Shown: positions 45,020 to 57,734, counted from the stretch's first letter. The stretch is DNA of 64,000 bases from Hetaerina americana (GCA_022747635.1 JAKTNV010000010.1:42990527-43054526); one strand, 5' to 3'. Notes: generated by a model not told the origin, from the letters alone. Translations and numbers: made by a program.

Positions 45020-46150
45020 GTGGATGTAGTCGTGGGATAATGTGGTGGTAATAGTGACAAATCTTTAGTCTGCACTGGCAGAGACTTTGAGTCGTGGGTC
45101 AAGTTCAGTAAAGTGGACGGTGCGGCAGTTAAGCGACGTAAACTCAAAAAGCCCCTGAGAACGAGCGTCTGGTAGTATTCGTGTATTACGTAATCTCCCC
45201 ATTAATAGAGCCCAAGGAAATTTTCCACGCAGAGGTGCAGCATGGACTTCACGAGGACGACGGGGGAGTGGAGTGGGGAGAGAGAATCCTTTCAAGGAAA
45301 ATAGATGACCTGTACACCTGGGAAAGTCCTGGAGGTGTTAGGTCCGAGCTCCGTACGCCTCATTTTTTTCTTCCTCCTCGTCACTGCGAAAGGTATCCCA
45401 GCTAATGTAATGGCCCGGCGGGTTTTCACAATTTTTGCGCATAGTGTAATCACAGCGAACAATTGGTGTTTCCTTAGAGGACACATTTAATTGCCTATTG
45501 AAATAGACAACAATACCATCACGTTGCATGCTCTAATGTCGGCGTTACCTCAGGAAAAGAGTTCCTCGCATTATTTGGTCCCTGTGTATCCCTAAGCATG
45601 CCATTTGATTTTCTTTTTCTTAGGTCTCTACCTTAAATATCCAATTCATTAGTTTTTTGATTCTTGAAATGGTGAATTCTGCCTCGTTCCAATTAAAATG
45701 GACAACTTCTGGGGCGTTACTTGGTGGAATCTTTGCAAATCATAAGCAAAAAGAATACTTATGTAAATTCTACAATTTTTTTCTTCTACCGGTTTCGCCT
45801 GTTTGGGAATTATCATGGACTCCCGATTTAAAAGGTTGAACGGGGGTCCGGAGCCTTGCCATGAGTAAGGTGAGGGAATTGGTGGAGGTTGTGTGGGTGG
45901 TAAGGGAGGGAGGACCCAGCGAGTAGTGCAATGTGTGAAGGGACATGATTGAAGGAGGAGGGCGAGGAAGTAAGCGAGGTGTGATAGCGGAGAAGGATGA
46001 ATGGGTGGAGGCAGGACCCTAGGGGGGCGTGGGGAAGATTATTTTTTCGCGAGAAAGCTTTTTGAGGAGGGTTTTCACAACTGCACCAAGATCTCCAGCA
46101 GAAATCCCCCCCTTTCCAAAGTGGTGTAGAGTAGAGCGAAAATCACCCCA
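45020..46150. other. No gene seen
   Basis: Mixed composition. Overlapping short frames at 45065-45530 on both strands have no recognisable domain, and G-rich sequence lies at 45840-46030. Confidence 0.4.
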
Positions 46151-46156
46151 ATCCCC

Positions 46157-46880
46157 TTGGTCCATCTAATGTTTTGCGAAATGGAAAGAATCCGGTTGAG
46201 AGTTCAAAAAAGGGACACACTTGAAAACTAATTTCAAAAATATTCCGTATTACCCCCTATGAACTGAACCACAATTGATGCATTTTGAATGCAGCCGAAA
46301 CCGGTAGTATGAAGATAAAAAATAACAGTGGAATATTAAACTTTATTTCCTCTACTTGTTATCACACGCACAACTGTTCGCACTGCTGCGAAAAGAGAGG
46401 AAGAATTATATTAAGAAATATTGTTCAAACGCCGAGTAAGTTACTCAGATGAGAGAAAGGGTTAATTAAGGGGATGTAGGAAGAGAGGGTACTGAGAACA
46501 ATTGTCAGAAATTCCACGAAGACCATCATACAGCCCTCAGAAAAATTCGCCAATACATTCATGCTCCAATGTCACACTTGGCGGACAATGTGTTTCACTT
46601 GATGTGATTCCTCCATGGAACAAACCTGTGCGATCAGAGATGGGGTTGTCTTTCGTGATATTTATTGATTTTTTAGAAGCTCTATTAATATAAATTAATT
46701 TTTAAATTACCTAGTTATTTTTTATCTCCATACTACCGGCTCCGTTTGCGTTCAAAATGCAATATTCGTGACACAGTTCATAAAAGGTAATAAAGAAGAA
46801 TTTTAAAAGAGTACCTTGGTCGTTTTTTGAACTTTCAATCGGATTCCTTCTTCCATTTCGCCAAACATTTAATGGACTAA
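46157..46880. repeat. Fold-back element with long imperfect inverted arms
   Basis: The left arm from about 46157 (CTTGGTCCATCTAATGTTTT, then GCGAAATGGAAAGAATCCGG) and the right arm ending about 46880 are inverted copies of some 150 bp. Each arm carries a small hairpin (TGCATT-TTG-AATGCA in the left) and a CCGGTAGTATG-type segment; the left arm has CCGAAACCGGTAGTATG. The ~400 bp between the arms has no recognised gene. Confidence 0.7.
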
Positions 46881-46909
46881 GGGCATTAGGTAGGTATAGC
46901 AGAGTTTAC

Positions 46910-47075
46910 CCAGTACTATGCCCGACGGTGTATGAAATTCACACATCCGATTAAGGGGGGGGGGGGGCAGTTCCTTTCCCTATACCATCTTAAGTTGCCA
47001 AGGAAGGTCCGGCATCCGAAAAATCACGCAGCTTGGGTGAAGTGGAGGGTGCCCATAGAGGCTTGCCGATATACA
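46910..47075 (-). repeat. tRNA-derived SINE (family S1), 5'-truncated antisense copy
   Basis: The minus strand gives the family S1 body: a CTTCACCCAAGCTGCG segment, GGATGCCGGACCTTCCTTGG, then GGATGTGTGAATTTCATACA. A pure G run (46955-46967) replaces part of the body. Confidence 0.75.
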
Positions 47076-47099
47076 TGTATAATATACCGTATCATCAAC

Positions 47100-47697
47100 A
47101 AAAGGTTGAAAATCAGAGCAACTGATTATTTTAGAGGATGATCAGTTTGGGTTCAGCAAGGGGAGAGCACGCGTGATGCCATTGCACGTAGTAATGAGAT
47201 GATTAATCAAGAGGAGTATAGAATACAATCGCGACGTATTTGCCTGTTTCGTAGATTTCGAAAAGGCATTTGATAAAGTGAATTGGGAAAAAACTAACGA
47301 ATGTACTACAGAAAATAGGAATAGATGAGAGAGTCCGGATGGGCATTGTTAGGAAGAGGTGTAAGGCAGGCTTATCCATTATCACCAGTGCTGTTCAACG
47401 TATATGTGTAGGAAATGGTTAAAGAGGCATGGGAAAAACTGGAGACAGGAATGAAAGTCGGCAGGATATTCGTAAAATCAGTTAGGTTTGCCGATAACCA
47501 AGCTCTAGTTTGCGACTCAGCCAAATGGCTGCAAGCATTGCTGAGTGAATTGGAAATTCTGTGCGGTAGATATGGGATGAGAATAAATGTAAATTATGCA
47601 AAGATTATGCGGTTTTCCAGAAAGAGAAATGTAAAGTTGAGCATTAAAATTGGAGGGCGAAAACTAGAGCAGGTGAAACAGTTCACGGGTATTCTAT
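47100..47697 (+). pseudogene. LINE reverse-transcriptase fragment (+)
   Basis: Frames give CFVDFEKAFDKVNWEK (the first catalytic Asp region), a QAYPLSPVLFNVY block, EEMVKEAWEKL and VRFADNQALV, in which the expected FADD reads FADN, followed by GMRINVNYAKIMRFSRKR and RKLEQVKQFTG. Frameshifts separate the blocks. It belongs to the same family as the fragments at 15.5, 48 and 58-60 kb. It stops at a 3'-tail-like repeat (47700-47765). Confidence 0.88.
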
Positions 47698-47699
47698 TG

Positions 47700-47765
47700 T
47701 ACGGGTGGTGACCTGACAGCCCCCGCTACAAGCCCTCGTGGCGGCTTGTGGGTTATTATGTAGAT
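47700..47765 (-). repeat. LINE 3'-tail repeat, short copy
   Basis: The reverse complement reads an ATCTACATAATAACC start, CACAAGCCGCCACGAGGGC, then GTCACCACCCGTAC, the same order as 16475-16560. It lies exactly where the + strand LINE stops and the minus-strand LINE begins. Confidence 0.7.
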
Positions 47766-47769
47766 GGAT

Positions 47770-48650
47770 AGCTCAGCATCCATCTTCCCTGCCTTCTTTG
47801 GATTTCTCCCAGCAACGCTATCCCCACCTCCATCATGCCTAGTATTTCTTCGTTTAATTTCCTATGCGTTTATTTTACCTTTTACATCCTTCTCCACATC
47901 TACTCGCAAATCTCAAAAGCCTCTTTATCTCCTCCAATCTACCTTGCTTCAGCGACCAAATTGTAGTGCCATACTAATACTCGCTCTATGCCAAAGTTTT
48001 CACTATTTTCCTAACTTCCTTAATCAACGCTCCTATCGTCGATAAGACTCTTTGAGAAATCTCCTTAGCCTAACGCAACTCTACGTCTTTTATCTATTAT
48101 TCTACTAGTGGCCATCTTGGTCCAAAATACGTTCCTCTTTCTCTACTTTTTGCCTTTCTATTTTAACGTTTAAGTTAACCTTACTCATTCTAGAGAACCT
48201 CATAACCTTACTTTTCTTATTCGATTTCATTGATTTGCAACCAATGCAACATTGATTTTATGATTCGCCCAGGACTGTTACTCCGAGGCTGACTGGCTTA
48301 CTGACGTTTGATCATCCTCAAAACTAAATGTATTTTAATGAATTATTCACCGCCTTTCATTCTTTATCAACTTCTTCCCATGCCTCTTAAACCATTTCCT
48401 CCATATATGCATGGGTGATGATGGACACCCATGTCTTACTCCTCTTCCCAATACGCTCCCATTCCGAGCAGTCCAGAGATATGTACATGTTGCGGATAAG
48501 TCGCCTTTCCCTCCAATATACCTGTACTTTAATTTTTTGCAGCACAATAATCAATTTCACCCAATTCATTCTATCGGACACCTTTTAGAAATTTGCAAAA
48601 CAAGCAAATACCTCCTAAATGCACTGTGCTCCTATGTTTCTTTCTATAAG
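47770..48650 (-). pseudogene. LINE reverse-transcriptase fragment (-)
   Basis: On the minus strand: DRMNWVKLIIVLQK, WRERRLIRNMYISL, GKRSKTWVSIITHAYMEEMV (GxGVRQGCPLSPLLFNIYxEEMV in the family), then a degraded FEDDQTSVSQSA in place of FADDQ and a worn C-terminal region. It is the same family as 47100-47697 in opposite orientation. Confidence 0.85.
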
Positions 48651-49031
48651 TGACATAATTACTGTTATACATCGCTTGCATCTCTTCCCTTCCTGAAACT
48701 AAGCTGTCATCCCCTAAGTCTCCCTCCTCTCCATGCTCTTATTGATTATCATAAGTACCTTATTTGCCTGCATGTCCAGGTACGTGTGGTACCATAGGGC
48801 CATTGAATAGAAACCATAGGTTCGATTTGTCCACACCCGAATACGAAACAAAACTGAAGATCTAAGTTTCTATAGCGGTGACGTAAGACGAGCTCTTAAG
48901 GATAAAAAGGATGTTACATGCCACGTTCTAAAATCGCAACGAAATTTAATAGCAAATCACTCTTCAAAGAACTGCGGGAGGTGCCGCGACGTTAACTTCT
49001 AACGGGGTGGTCTGCTAATATGCATTAAAAC

Positions 49032-49126
49032 GCAGAAAATTTCAAAGTGTAAAAATCATTCGCGGCCGGCATTTACGTAAAAATCCCGGTGAAGGCGAAT
49101 AATTTTTACACCTCGAAATTTTCTGC
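49032..49126. repeat. MITE-like hairpin (95 bp)
   Basis: Arms of 32 bp at 49032-49063 and 49095-49126 (GCAGAAAATTTC ... ATTCGC) match with three mismatches. The inner part is also partly palindromic around TTTACGTAAA with CCGG on both sides. Confidence 0.85.
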
Positions 49127-49479
49127 AATTGAGAAATATCTACATTTGGCAGAAAGGGGGAAAATACTCTTACCAGTGCAGGAAAAACAAAAATATTTTG
49201 CGCTATGCTCTTCATAATTTAAGAAAAACATTCAGGGTGAACATTGAAAGGCGTGATGGTCTTACAATAATGAGCTACCGGGCGAACTCCAAACCGTTGA
49301 TTGTCCGTTAAGGACGGCAATGGAAAAGTAGTTGTGAATAGTGTAACTAAAGTCAAGGTCTTAGAATCAAGAGTTTGTCATGTAAATAAATTTATAGAGT
49401 TTCCATGAATAATTTATTGCAATCGGGGGGATGTTTTTATGTAAAGTAGTGAGAATAAATCTGAAGAGGGATCGGGAAG

Positions 49480-49765
49480 GTACACCGCAAAGGTATAGGC
49501 CCCAATGGAGGTCTGTTTGAATCCCGGTGGCAGGATTTTTCGGCGGAATCCCGATCCCTACTTGCGTTATTATTTGGAGAGCAATTTGAGTACGCCATTG
49601 TTCGGATGGGACGTTAAGTTATAGGCCCCTATGCGTCTTATGCGAAGAATGGACCAATGCCGACGCCGAGTTTCTCCATATCCATCCTCCATTCCCTGAA
49701 CCCCCTACCCCTACCAAAAACCCACCTATCCCTCATGACACTAATGACCTCAGATATTGGTCGCT
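49480..49765 (+). repeat. tRNA-derived SINE-like element (family S4)
   Basis: GGTACACCGCAAAGGTATAG and a B-box-like GTTTGAATCCCGGTGG are followed by GGATGGGACGTTAAG. That last segment is a body motif I associate with insect SINEs. Confidence 0.55.
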
Positions 49766-50659
49766 CCACTTAATGGCTACTGCTGCTATAAAACTGAAAC
49801 ACGTATTTTAATGTGAATTCGTTCATGGAACTAGTAAACGTGAGTCCCTTCTTGCTTGGTGACCTTCGTAAATCTTAGTTCCAGTACAGTTCGCCTCCAG
49901 AATGCGCAGGCCTCAGTCGTGGCTAAATAATGCACCATAAATATTATTGTTTTGCGCAAAGGTGAATAAATCTCTGTCTAAATAATTAACAGGCACATTG
50001 GCAAAATATTGCAGCGGGTATTATTCGGCGTAAAACTACGAGGGTAATTATTTTGAAATGTGATGTAGCGAACTATTATGCTTCTGTTTAGTATCTATAG
50101 TCTCTGTCACTTATGTCGATGATTTTCTGTTTTTATAGTAATGCTCTCCGTGTAGCATGTATATCCGAAGTGTAGTGTTTCATCTAGCAAACCTAATCAC
50201 TCACAATACGGGAAAGAAAAATATTTCAAGCTATTCAGGGCGGGGCAATGTGTTTTACTGTGCTAACTCCTGGATTTAATTGTGTAAGTTGGTAGCCATA
50301 AATTGGAATCTACAGGCGTGTGGCGTACCCGTAAGTTCACAATCGCAAAATATTGCATCAATGAGTTTCCGTGCACGCCGTAAGAAGTGAGAGAAATGTT
50401 AATAAATTCTAGAAGCAAGACGATGCCTTCTGGTATCATTGAATTCCGTTAAAGGTAAATGACCTCGTGGAAACGGTGGATATCTATTGTGAAAACGTCT
50501 ATCCCAATATTTAATTAGACAACGGCACGGCGAGTTTAACTGGCCCGAGGGCGAGTGTATATAAGTGATACTAAAATCGTATTTCTTCTTAGAGGTTCTA
50601 GGTTGTGGGTAGAGTGACGAAGAGTTGGAATATGAATGCGATCAAGCATTTAGAAATTG

Positions 50660-51010
50660 CCGCGTATGAGAAAGGAACGTGATGCCACTGATAACCTTTC
50701 ACCTTTACTATCCACCGTCCTATTCTTATCCAGGACCCCCATCACCCCCACCATTCAATGTAAAGGGTTCTCCCAAGCCTGCCTCCCCTGGCCATTTCCC
50801 GTGTCCCCCTTAGTCCCCTTCCCTTCCCCCGCCAAGAAGAGCAATCCCCAGGGCGTCGCGGCGCGCCGGTTGACGTCAGCTGACTCCCTGCCCCTCCCTC
50901 ACTTCTCTTACTCAGCCGGGCCTCCCTCCCTTTCTTTTTCATATAAATCCTGTGAATGGATTTTCCTTTCCACATGAATAGGCTACGTTGGGATGAATTC
51001 CATCGTTCCA
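50660..51010. promoter_or_regulatory. GC-rich, promoter-like patch with CRE and TATA-like motifs
   Basis: A C-rich, CpG-containing block includes a palindromic TGACGTCA (50871-50878), GCGGCGCGCC just upstream and a CATATAAAT TATA-like string about 70 bp downstream. No gene is identified beside it, so a promoter role is only suggested. Confidence 0.3.
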
Positions 51011-51049
51011 ACGCCGGAAAAAGCGGGGAAAGTTCGTGGTCTGTTAAAA

Positions 51050-54000
51050 AATTCTAATGCTAATGATTATCTAGTTTCTTAGTGACCTGTGATTACATGC
51101 ATAGTATTCTTTTAAAATTATCCCGCAGATAATGTCAATGACTAAATATATCATGTTATCAATATGTAACCATCCCGGCGATTAATGGTCCATCGCGAAA
51201 TGTATGTTTTCTAATTTCACATTATTTTTTTTCAGTTCCATAGTCTGTACAAGAGACTTTAACTGTATTTAATTCAATTGACGAGCTAATGTTATCGGGT
51301 AGTGTCTCAATTGAACATAAATTTCATATATTCATTTAAATTAGTGGTATTAGTGATATAGTTAAGATTGTGAGATGAATTCAACAGAATAAGCAGACAC
51401 TTATAAAAACAATCGATGGCATTAACCATATAATAAAAGAATAATCAATTTGATAGGCACATAAAGGATAATAATGCACCAACAAACAAACACCACAATT
51501 TTAAAATGAAGAATGTTATTTATACGTAATTTCTTTGTCTTTGGACTTGTTTGCTTATATGCCGTGCTCCTAGGTATTCATATAATAGACGTAATATCTA
51601 GTACTCAACAGCAACAATACCGCCCCAATTAGGAATCAGTGAAATTATAAAATCAGCATTTACCCCTTCGAGACCACCGCTCAGGTAAACCTGTAATAAC
51701 ATAGAGCTGAATAAGTTGAACGTATTTCTCGCCTAGTAGCATTTTGAATGTTCAATAGATGATGAAATACTTTTCAGGTTGTCGACAAAAATTGAATGTT
51801 TTAAACAACTTATGGTATTACACACGTCGTATGAACACCCCCCCCCCCTGTTAGATCTTAGTTCTCGAAGCGTAAGTTCATCGCTGGACTGGTACTCAAG
51901 TCTTTGCACTGCCTCCGGCATCCGCCGTGGTTGAGAATCCCTGTTCAGAAACCTCTTCCTCTTCACTGGGCATGCATGCAAAAACACAATCACATTCAAA
52001 TATTTAAAATGGTGGGAAAATAAAAGCAATACAATTTAAACATTGAGATTTTTTACGGACTTAGTAAAGATGGAAAGCATAAAATACTCATAATTTCTTC
52101 ATTATATTAATCTGAAAAGCGTAAGCTAGCCATTATATGATCAATAACTATGCATTAAATCATTTCAACAAATTGAGGTTGTCGGTTACTCTACCGAAAT
52201 CCAGAAATGCAATAAATTTGAAGCATAAATGGTTGTAGTCAACTAAACATTTTGGGGTATGAGTAGAATCCTTATAACCTTAGTAGATGATCAAACGATG
52301 ACATTCTGAGAGAGAACTGAGAAACCGAGACGTGAAATCCAATATCGTTCAAAATAAACTATTGCATACTTTCACAAAACTTTGCCTTACCAGCAAAATC
52401 TCTATATTAGTTGTCTGAATTTAAATAAAAAATGAAACAGAATGAAATATAATTATTTATTACATAACGTGAACTAGTTACGTCATTATAAAATTCTCAA
52501 AATCAGTCACTCAATCCGAATAATTTAAATAGAAATTGTGAATTGTTAACACAGTAATTTCACTGGCATGGTTCCCACAGTGATAACAGAAGTTTTTGGG
52601 TAAGCACAGTAGTACTTCCGACTACAAAAATAGAATTTTTCTAATTAAAATTTGCTAAATTTAATACCGGATTTCCATGGCACAAATAGGACTCAAAACC
52701 GTAAAGAAAATCATCTAATAAATCGACCTTTTTCGCTACTGGCTATTGACTCAAAGCGTTCTGTCTTCAATACTTCAACCATCAATGACCACAAACTGCT
52801 TCCAGTTATCACGGTACCTGCGTCAAGAAATCCCACATAACATTGATAATCGCACGCACACTTCAACTTTGAAGCTTAAATCTACACATACGAAAAATAC
52901 TCGGAGGGCATATCGCGCGCCAGGAGGAAATAAATAAATTTAAAAATATTCAAATGGGAATGATATTCGCTAGCATGCAATGCCTTCTTCAGAGTTTCCA
53001 AATAGGTTTTAATGTGCCTACAGCATTTTTGTGCTGTCAAATAGTCAGCTGCCATCTTCTTATGACAAATTTCCGATGTGCTTCATGCGTTGCTTTTTTG
53101 AATCTTCCACGATGTTTTTCCATGGAAAATCACATTCAGGAACTACAAACAAATAGTTCGAATGCTCAACCAGCATCTCCAGAGAAAAAGGTGATTATAC
53201 CAATCAAAATGAAATCTCTATAGTAAATAAGAAAACTCAAAAACGCAATACCTGCAATTAGTATGAAAGTGAACATGGCATACAGTGCCTTCACGATGAA
53301 AACTGTGTGACTTTTCCCATTACTTAACCTTAAATGGTTCGGCATTTTCCCCGAATTCTCATACCAGCAGGTACTCTTGTGTAGCCGTTGACTTACTCCT
53401 TTGCAATGTGAAGTAGTCGCGAGATAATATAGCGAAATCTATCTCACTGGAAATCGGAACCTGTATGTCTTAATACTGCGGCGTGGGTATCAACCAATGC
53501 CACGCTTGACCAGTGATTTTATTCAATGTAAATTACAATTTGATATTAGAATGCAAAGGAATATTGATTCCGTACTACATTTCACACACTGATGTACACT
53601 TTAAACCATGAAAGTGAATGATGAATGGTTCTTCTGGAATCACTCCTTGATGATTATTTTTATACCGTTAGTGCTAGAGTAAGACTAGAAACATCAAGGC
53701 CTGGTTACAAAAAATTGATATGTATTCTATAGGGAAATCACTCGAACGGAGCAAGGGAGTCCCTGCAGTATTGACCGATTCCTCGAAGTGACACGACTCT
53801 GATATCAAGTAACCTCTGAATATGAATTACTACTATTGCCAAAAATAAAAATACATAGCGAAATTTATTTTTATCACAATCCAAAAACGAAAAATCCTTT
53901 TCCCACAATATTAACTGAGGTTATTCAAATTGGATTTATTATCAAGTCACGATATATATTCAGTGCCTACCGTAAAATAGATTTAAATGAATGAATTTCG

Positions 54001-54650
54001 TGATGACCTGCAATCGTAAAAAAAACGAAAAAGATTGAATTCAAGTCTCCTTAGGTAATTGATCAGGACATACAGGTATCCTAACGCAATAAACTCTTGA
54101 CGCCAATTGACATTTATTCCCCGCAACGAGGGAAGAGGTTTCTCTACATGGTGAGCTTCCAGTAAATAAGATACCAGTTCTACCAGAGCATCGACATGGC
54201 AAATTAAAGGTCCGTGGTTGAAATCTCGGTTAAGGACTCTTCATTCTGCTTATTATTCGCACCCTTTTACCTTACCCACTTATCTTGTTTTCGTCCTTTA
54301 TATGTTTCGTTACTTCTTCCAGCATCTAGAGCCGTGTGAACGTATAAATACACACGTACAAGTTACAAATATATATGCCTACTCACAAACATGCCTCTAG
54401 TCATGCGCATATAATGCATACGTGCATTAACAAACGTATATTTTTTCCACGCAATGGGTGTTTCCGAATAAAGATTTAAATTTTTTTTATGAACTCAAAA
54501 TATAGATTCATTAGTTTAAAGAAAGCTGCCCAATAAAGTTTAAAATTCATAAAATCCAGCTCATAAAATTTTTATTTGGTCAATTTATGGTACGAAAAGG
54601 TATTTTTATATTAGCGTAGCTTAATCTTATTTTAGTCAATATAAATTTAA
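51050..54650. other. No gene seen
   Basis: AT-rich sequence with short frames on both strands. A minus-strand frame at 51733-52029 has no recognisable domain. A poly-C run lies at about 51839-51849. Confidence 0.5.
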
Positions 54651-54698
54651 ATCCAGTTTTCTGTTAGCGGCAGGATTTGCAATTTGACACAAGTTCAG

Positions 54699-54870
54699 AT
54701 GGAGGTAGGACGCAACGCTGCGTTGAACTTCTGCTTTCGCCTGAACAAATCGTCAGCTGGAGCCTACATAATGCTACAGGACGCTTTCATTGCGTCCGCA
54801 GTGCGGGTGTGGTGCCGCCGGAAATCCATCGTTTGAAGGGTGCGCCTCCTGGCCCCTAGAAGACCGTGAG
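54699..54870 (+). pseudogene. mariner-like transposase N-terminal relic
   Basis: From ATG 54699 the frame reads MEVGRNAALNFCFRLNKSS, GAYIMLQDAF, then VRVWCRRKS before a stop; a shifted frame continues FEGCASWPLED. This is the first helix-turn-helix segment of mariner-type transposases (N.K.C..L.K...E.y.mL..AFg......v..W..RF..GR.S.eDd). The remainder is not recognisable downstream. Confidence 0.7.
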
Positions 54871-57090
54871 TTTTACAAAAAAGTCACCTTGACCAGGTCT
54901 CAAATCAAGGTCCTTCGAATATTGTATTCGTCCATTGGATGCTCTTTAATCCCCTTTCAACATATTTATATCCGTATATGTAGAGGAACGGAACCGAAAG
55001 GGTCAGAATATGAACCAACCGTTTATCGATCTCCAAGAGGTGGCAGGAAGTCCAACTAGGGAGAAACATAAGGAGATGGACCATCTTTCAATAATAATGT
55101 ACGAGATGTACAACAATTGGCAAAATTTGTAAATTTGATTCGTAGGATTGCGAAAAATCAGTGATTTCCCATCGGAAAAACCAATGAGGGATGCAAACTA
55201 AATCTGAAAACAAAAGAGGATTACCTGCTTTATAGCCGTACCTTCCCCAAAGAGGCGGACGCACAAGTAAACGCGTGGATGACGCCGTATCATAGATTTC
55301 AGAAATATATCATCAACGGAGAATTGACACCGGAAGGGACGTCATTTATGTGCAGTTAATGAAAGACAACCTGGGCTCGGGAGGGGAGGAATCCGTTATC
55401 ATAGCGCAGACGCTTCCAAAGAGGGGCGATTTGTACCATATTGCAGTGGAACGTGGAAGTGGCCTCTTATCAAAAACAAAAGAAGGAACCTGCCAATATT
55501 AGTCATACAGATAGAATGAAATCTTTCAAATACAAGAACTCTGAAGCATGCCATCAGTGTACACAATATAGACACGGTTTGAAGCCTTTGCCGCTCCCCA
55601 TTGCTCTAGATGTATAGAGAACCATGGAGGCTATGACTGCACGTCGTGTTAAAAAGACGGAGCTTAGTGCTTTTCCCATTCTGGCCATTCCACCTTGAGG
55701 CCACAGAGAAAAAACAATCAAGGAGAAAAAGAGGCCAATGAAAGAATTATACAAAGTTCCGGGATGCTTTGTCTTTAAAGGATAATGCATGGACTGCAAG
55801 ATTAAGGGAGACTTCCAACTGGTCCCCTGGAAGGTCCAGCAAAATAAGTTTAAATGGAATCAACCACCAATACTTTAGCAAATAAAGAAAAAAATCAGCT
55901 GAGAGCCTGGGAATGATGACACGGCCACAACTGCTATGCAGCAATAAATGATGCTCCTTAGATCATTGCAAAAATTAATTTGAAAAATTCCCAGGCAATC
56001 GCACAATTCAAAGAGCAAAAGACAGTTTTTTCATTGCCAATATTTATTATATTAATTTTAACTTCTGTAGGTTATACTATGGGAAATTGACCCATGAGGT
56101 AAATAGGAATGTTTTCAGCTTAATCCTGCAGAAATAGAGTAATCTGACTGTAGCTCAACGGTGCTACCTCCATAATGCTATCACACAGCATATGGTAAAC
56201 ATCACCTTTTTACTAAATTGGCATCATTGGAGCTTTAAACAGCGCATTTGGTGTGGAACAAATCAGTGTTATAAGAAGGCATTCACTGTTGTTAGATTTT
56301 TGGGTAGCTTTTTATGGTGGTATTACTGTACTACATTTTCAAAGCATATTTAACATTGAAACAAGTTATCTTTCTTCTATTAGCAGGTTATGAGGACCCT
56401 TTTGTTCCACACAAACATGTAAGAATTCACTATTGTGTTGAACTAAGATGGACAAATCTGTATGGACATAAGAAGAAGAATAGCATTTACCAAAGAAGCT
56501 TTCACAAGGTGGGTTGACTGTCTTCACTTCACTGTTTTCACAAGTTGATGACTGACTTTAAGTAAGGTTAGGAGAGGATTAGTCAAAACGCTGATTAGGA
56601 GCATGAATAAATCCAGAGGAGACCAGAAAAGTAGATGCCCACCATTTTGTTGGGTGATAAAACGTTGAAGTCTTCAATAGAAGGAAGAACGTTAGAAAAA
56701 TGATAGGGATGTTAGACGGAATGAACGCAAGTTGAACATATGCAGAATTGAAAAAAAGTAGATTGTGGAATAGGATTCCAGGTCAAGTGGTAGCAGCGTT
56801 CAGTTTGTGTCCACCCAAAATCGGTTTGATAGACTACCAAATAAATCCATTTTACCCCAGAATGTGTTATTATATTTGGTGGATCATCATCAAACCATAA
56901 ATTTCTGGTAATTTGAAGTTAGAGATGTGGGATGGGATTATACTAAGAAAATGAAACCATTATAATGATTCAGGACATATTAATGGAGTTTAATAGTGAT
57001 AGATGTAAGCATTTTCCAGCTATTAAAACTTTATTCTAGTTTTAACAGGTGCCATACAATTACATTCAGAAAACTAATCTAAGAGAAGGT
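54871..57090. other. No gene seen
   Basis: Several short frames (for example 55554-55944 minus and 56314-56517 plus) lack recognisable domains. The sequence may include worn transposon DNA. Confidence 0.4.
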
Positions 57091-57091
57091 C

Positions 57092-57170
57092 ATGAGGGTA
57101 AAAAGAAACTTAACACTTCAACAATAAAGCATCTTTATTGTGGAAGTGTTAAGTTTCTTTTTACCCTCAT
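57092..57170. repeat. Near-perfect 38-bp inverted repeat with 3-nt loop
   Basis: The arms 57092-57129 and 57133-57170 are complementary with a single mismatch, separated by CAT. They start ATGAGGGTAAAAAGAAAC and end in the complement. The structure is longer and cleaner than the other hairpins in the window. Confidence 0.95.
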
Positions 57171-57734
57171 AATGAAGGAATTGCACAAAGTTAAACCAGA
57201 AACTAGTATGTTTAGGAGAAGGTTGTTGTTGGTTATGTGTCACTTTGGATAAAGCCATGAAATTAATCCAAGATGAATGTTTATTATGAGGTATATTCTC
57301 TTAGGATAGCTGCTGATTATCTTATGTGCCTTATGCTATGCTTCAGAAGAGAAATTCAACATCTGAGGAATCACCTGTGCCCACTACTGGGTGCAAAACC
57401 AATTTTATCATCGGATGTTTAGAATGCATTTGCATTAAGACTAAGCATATGTGGCTTGAAGGGGTTTTGGCTCAACCTCCAAGAGTATAGGAACATCTGG
57501 GTGATTAAAATGCATTATTGTTGAAAATGAAATGGCAGGTGAAGTCTGGTTTGAAGAATTCATGAAATATTACCCATTACTGTTAATGGAAAAAGTTGAA
57601 AGTTTCTCAAACCCAAGTCGATGGAATGACATAGGCAAATGTGTCAAGTTTTAAATAAGAAAGGGGAAGAAAACTCCAATGGCCGTAAAAATTAGTTGCC
57701 AATCTCTCGTCAGACCAATTGTTGTGTTGGTGTG

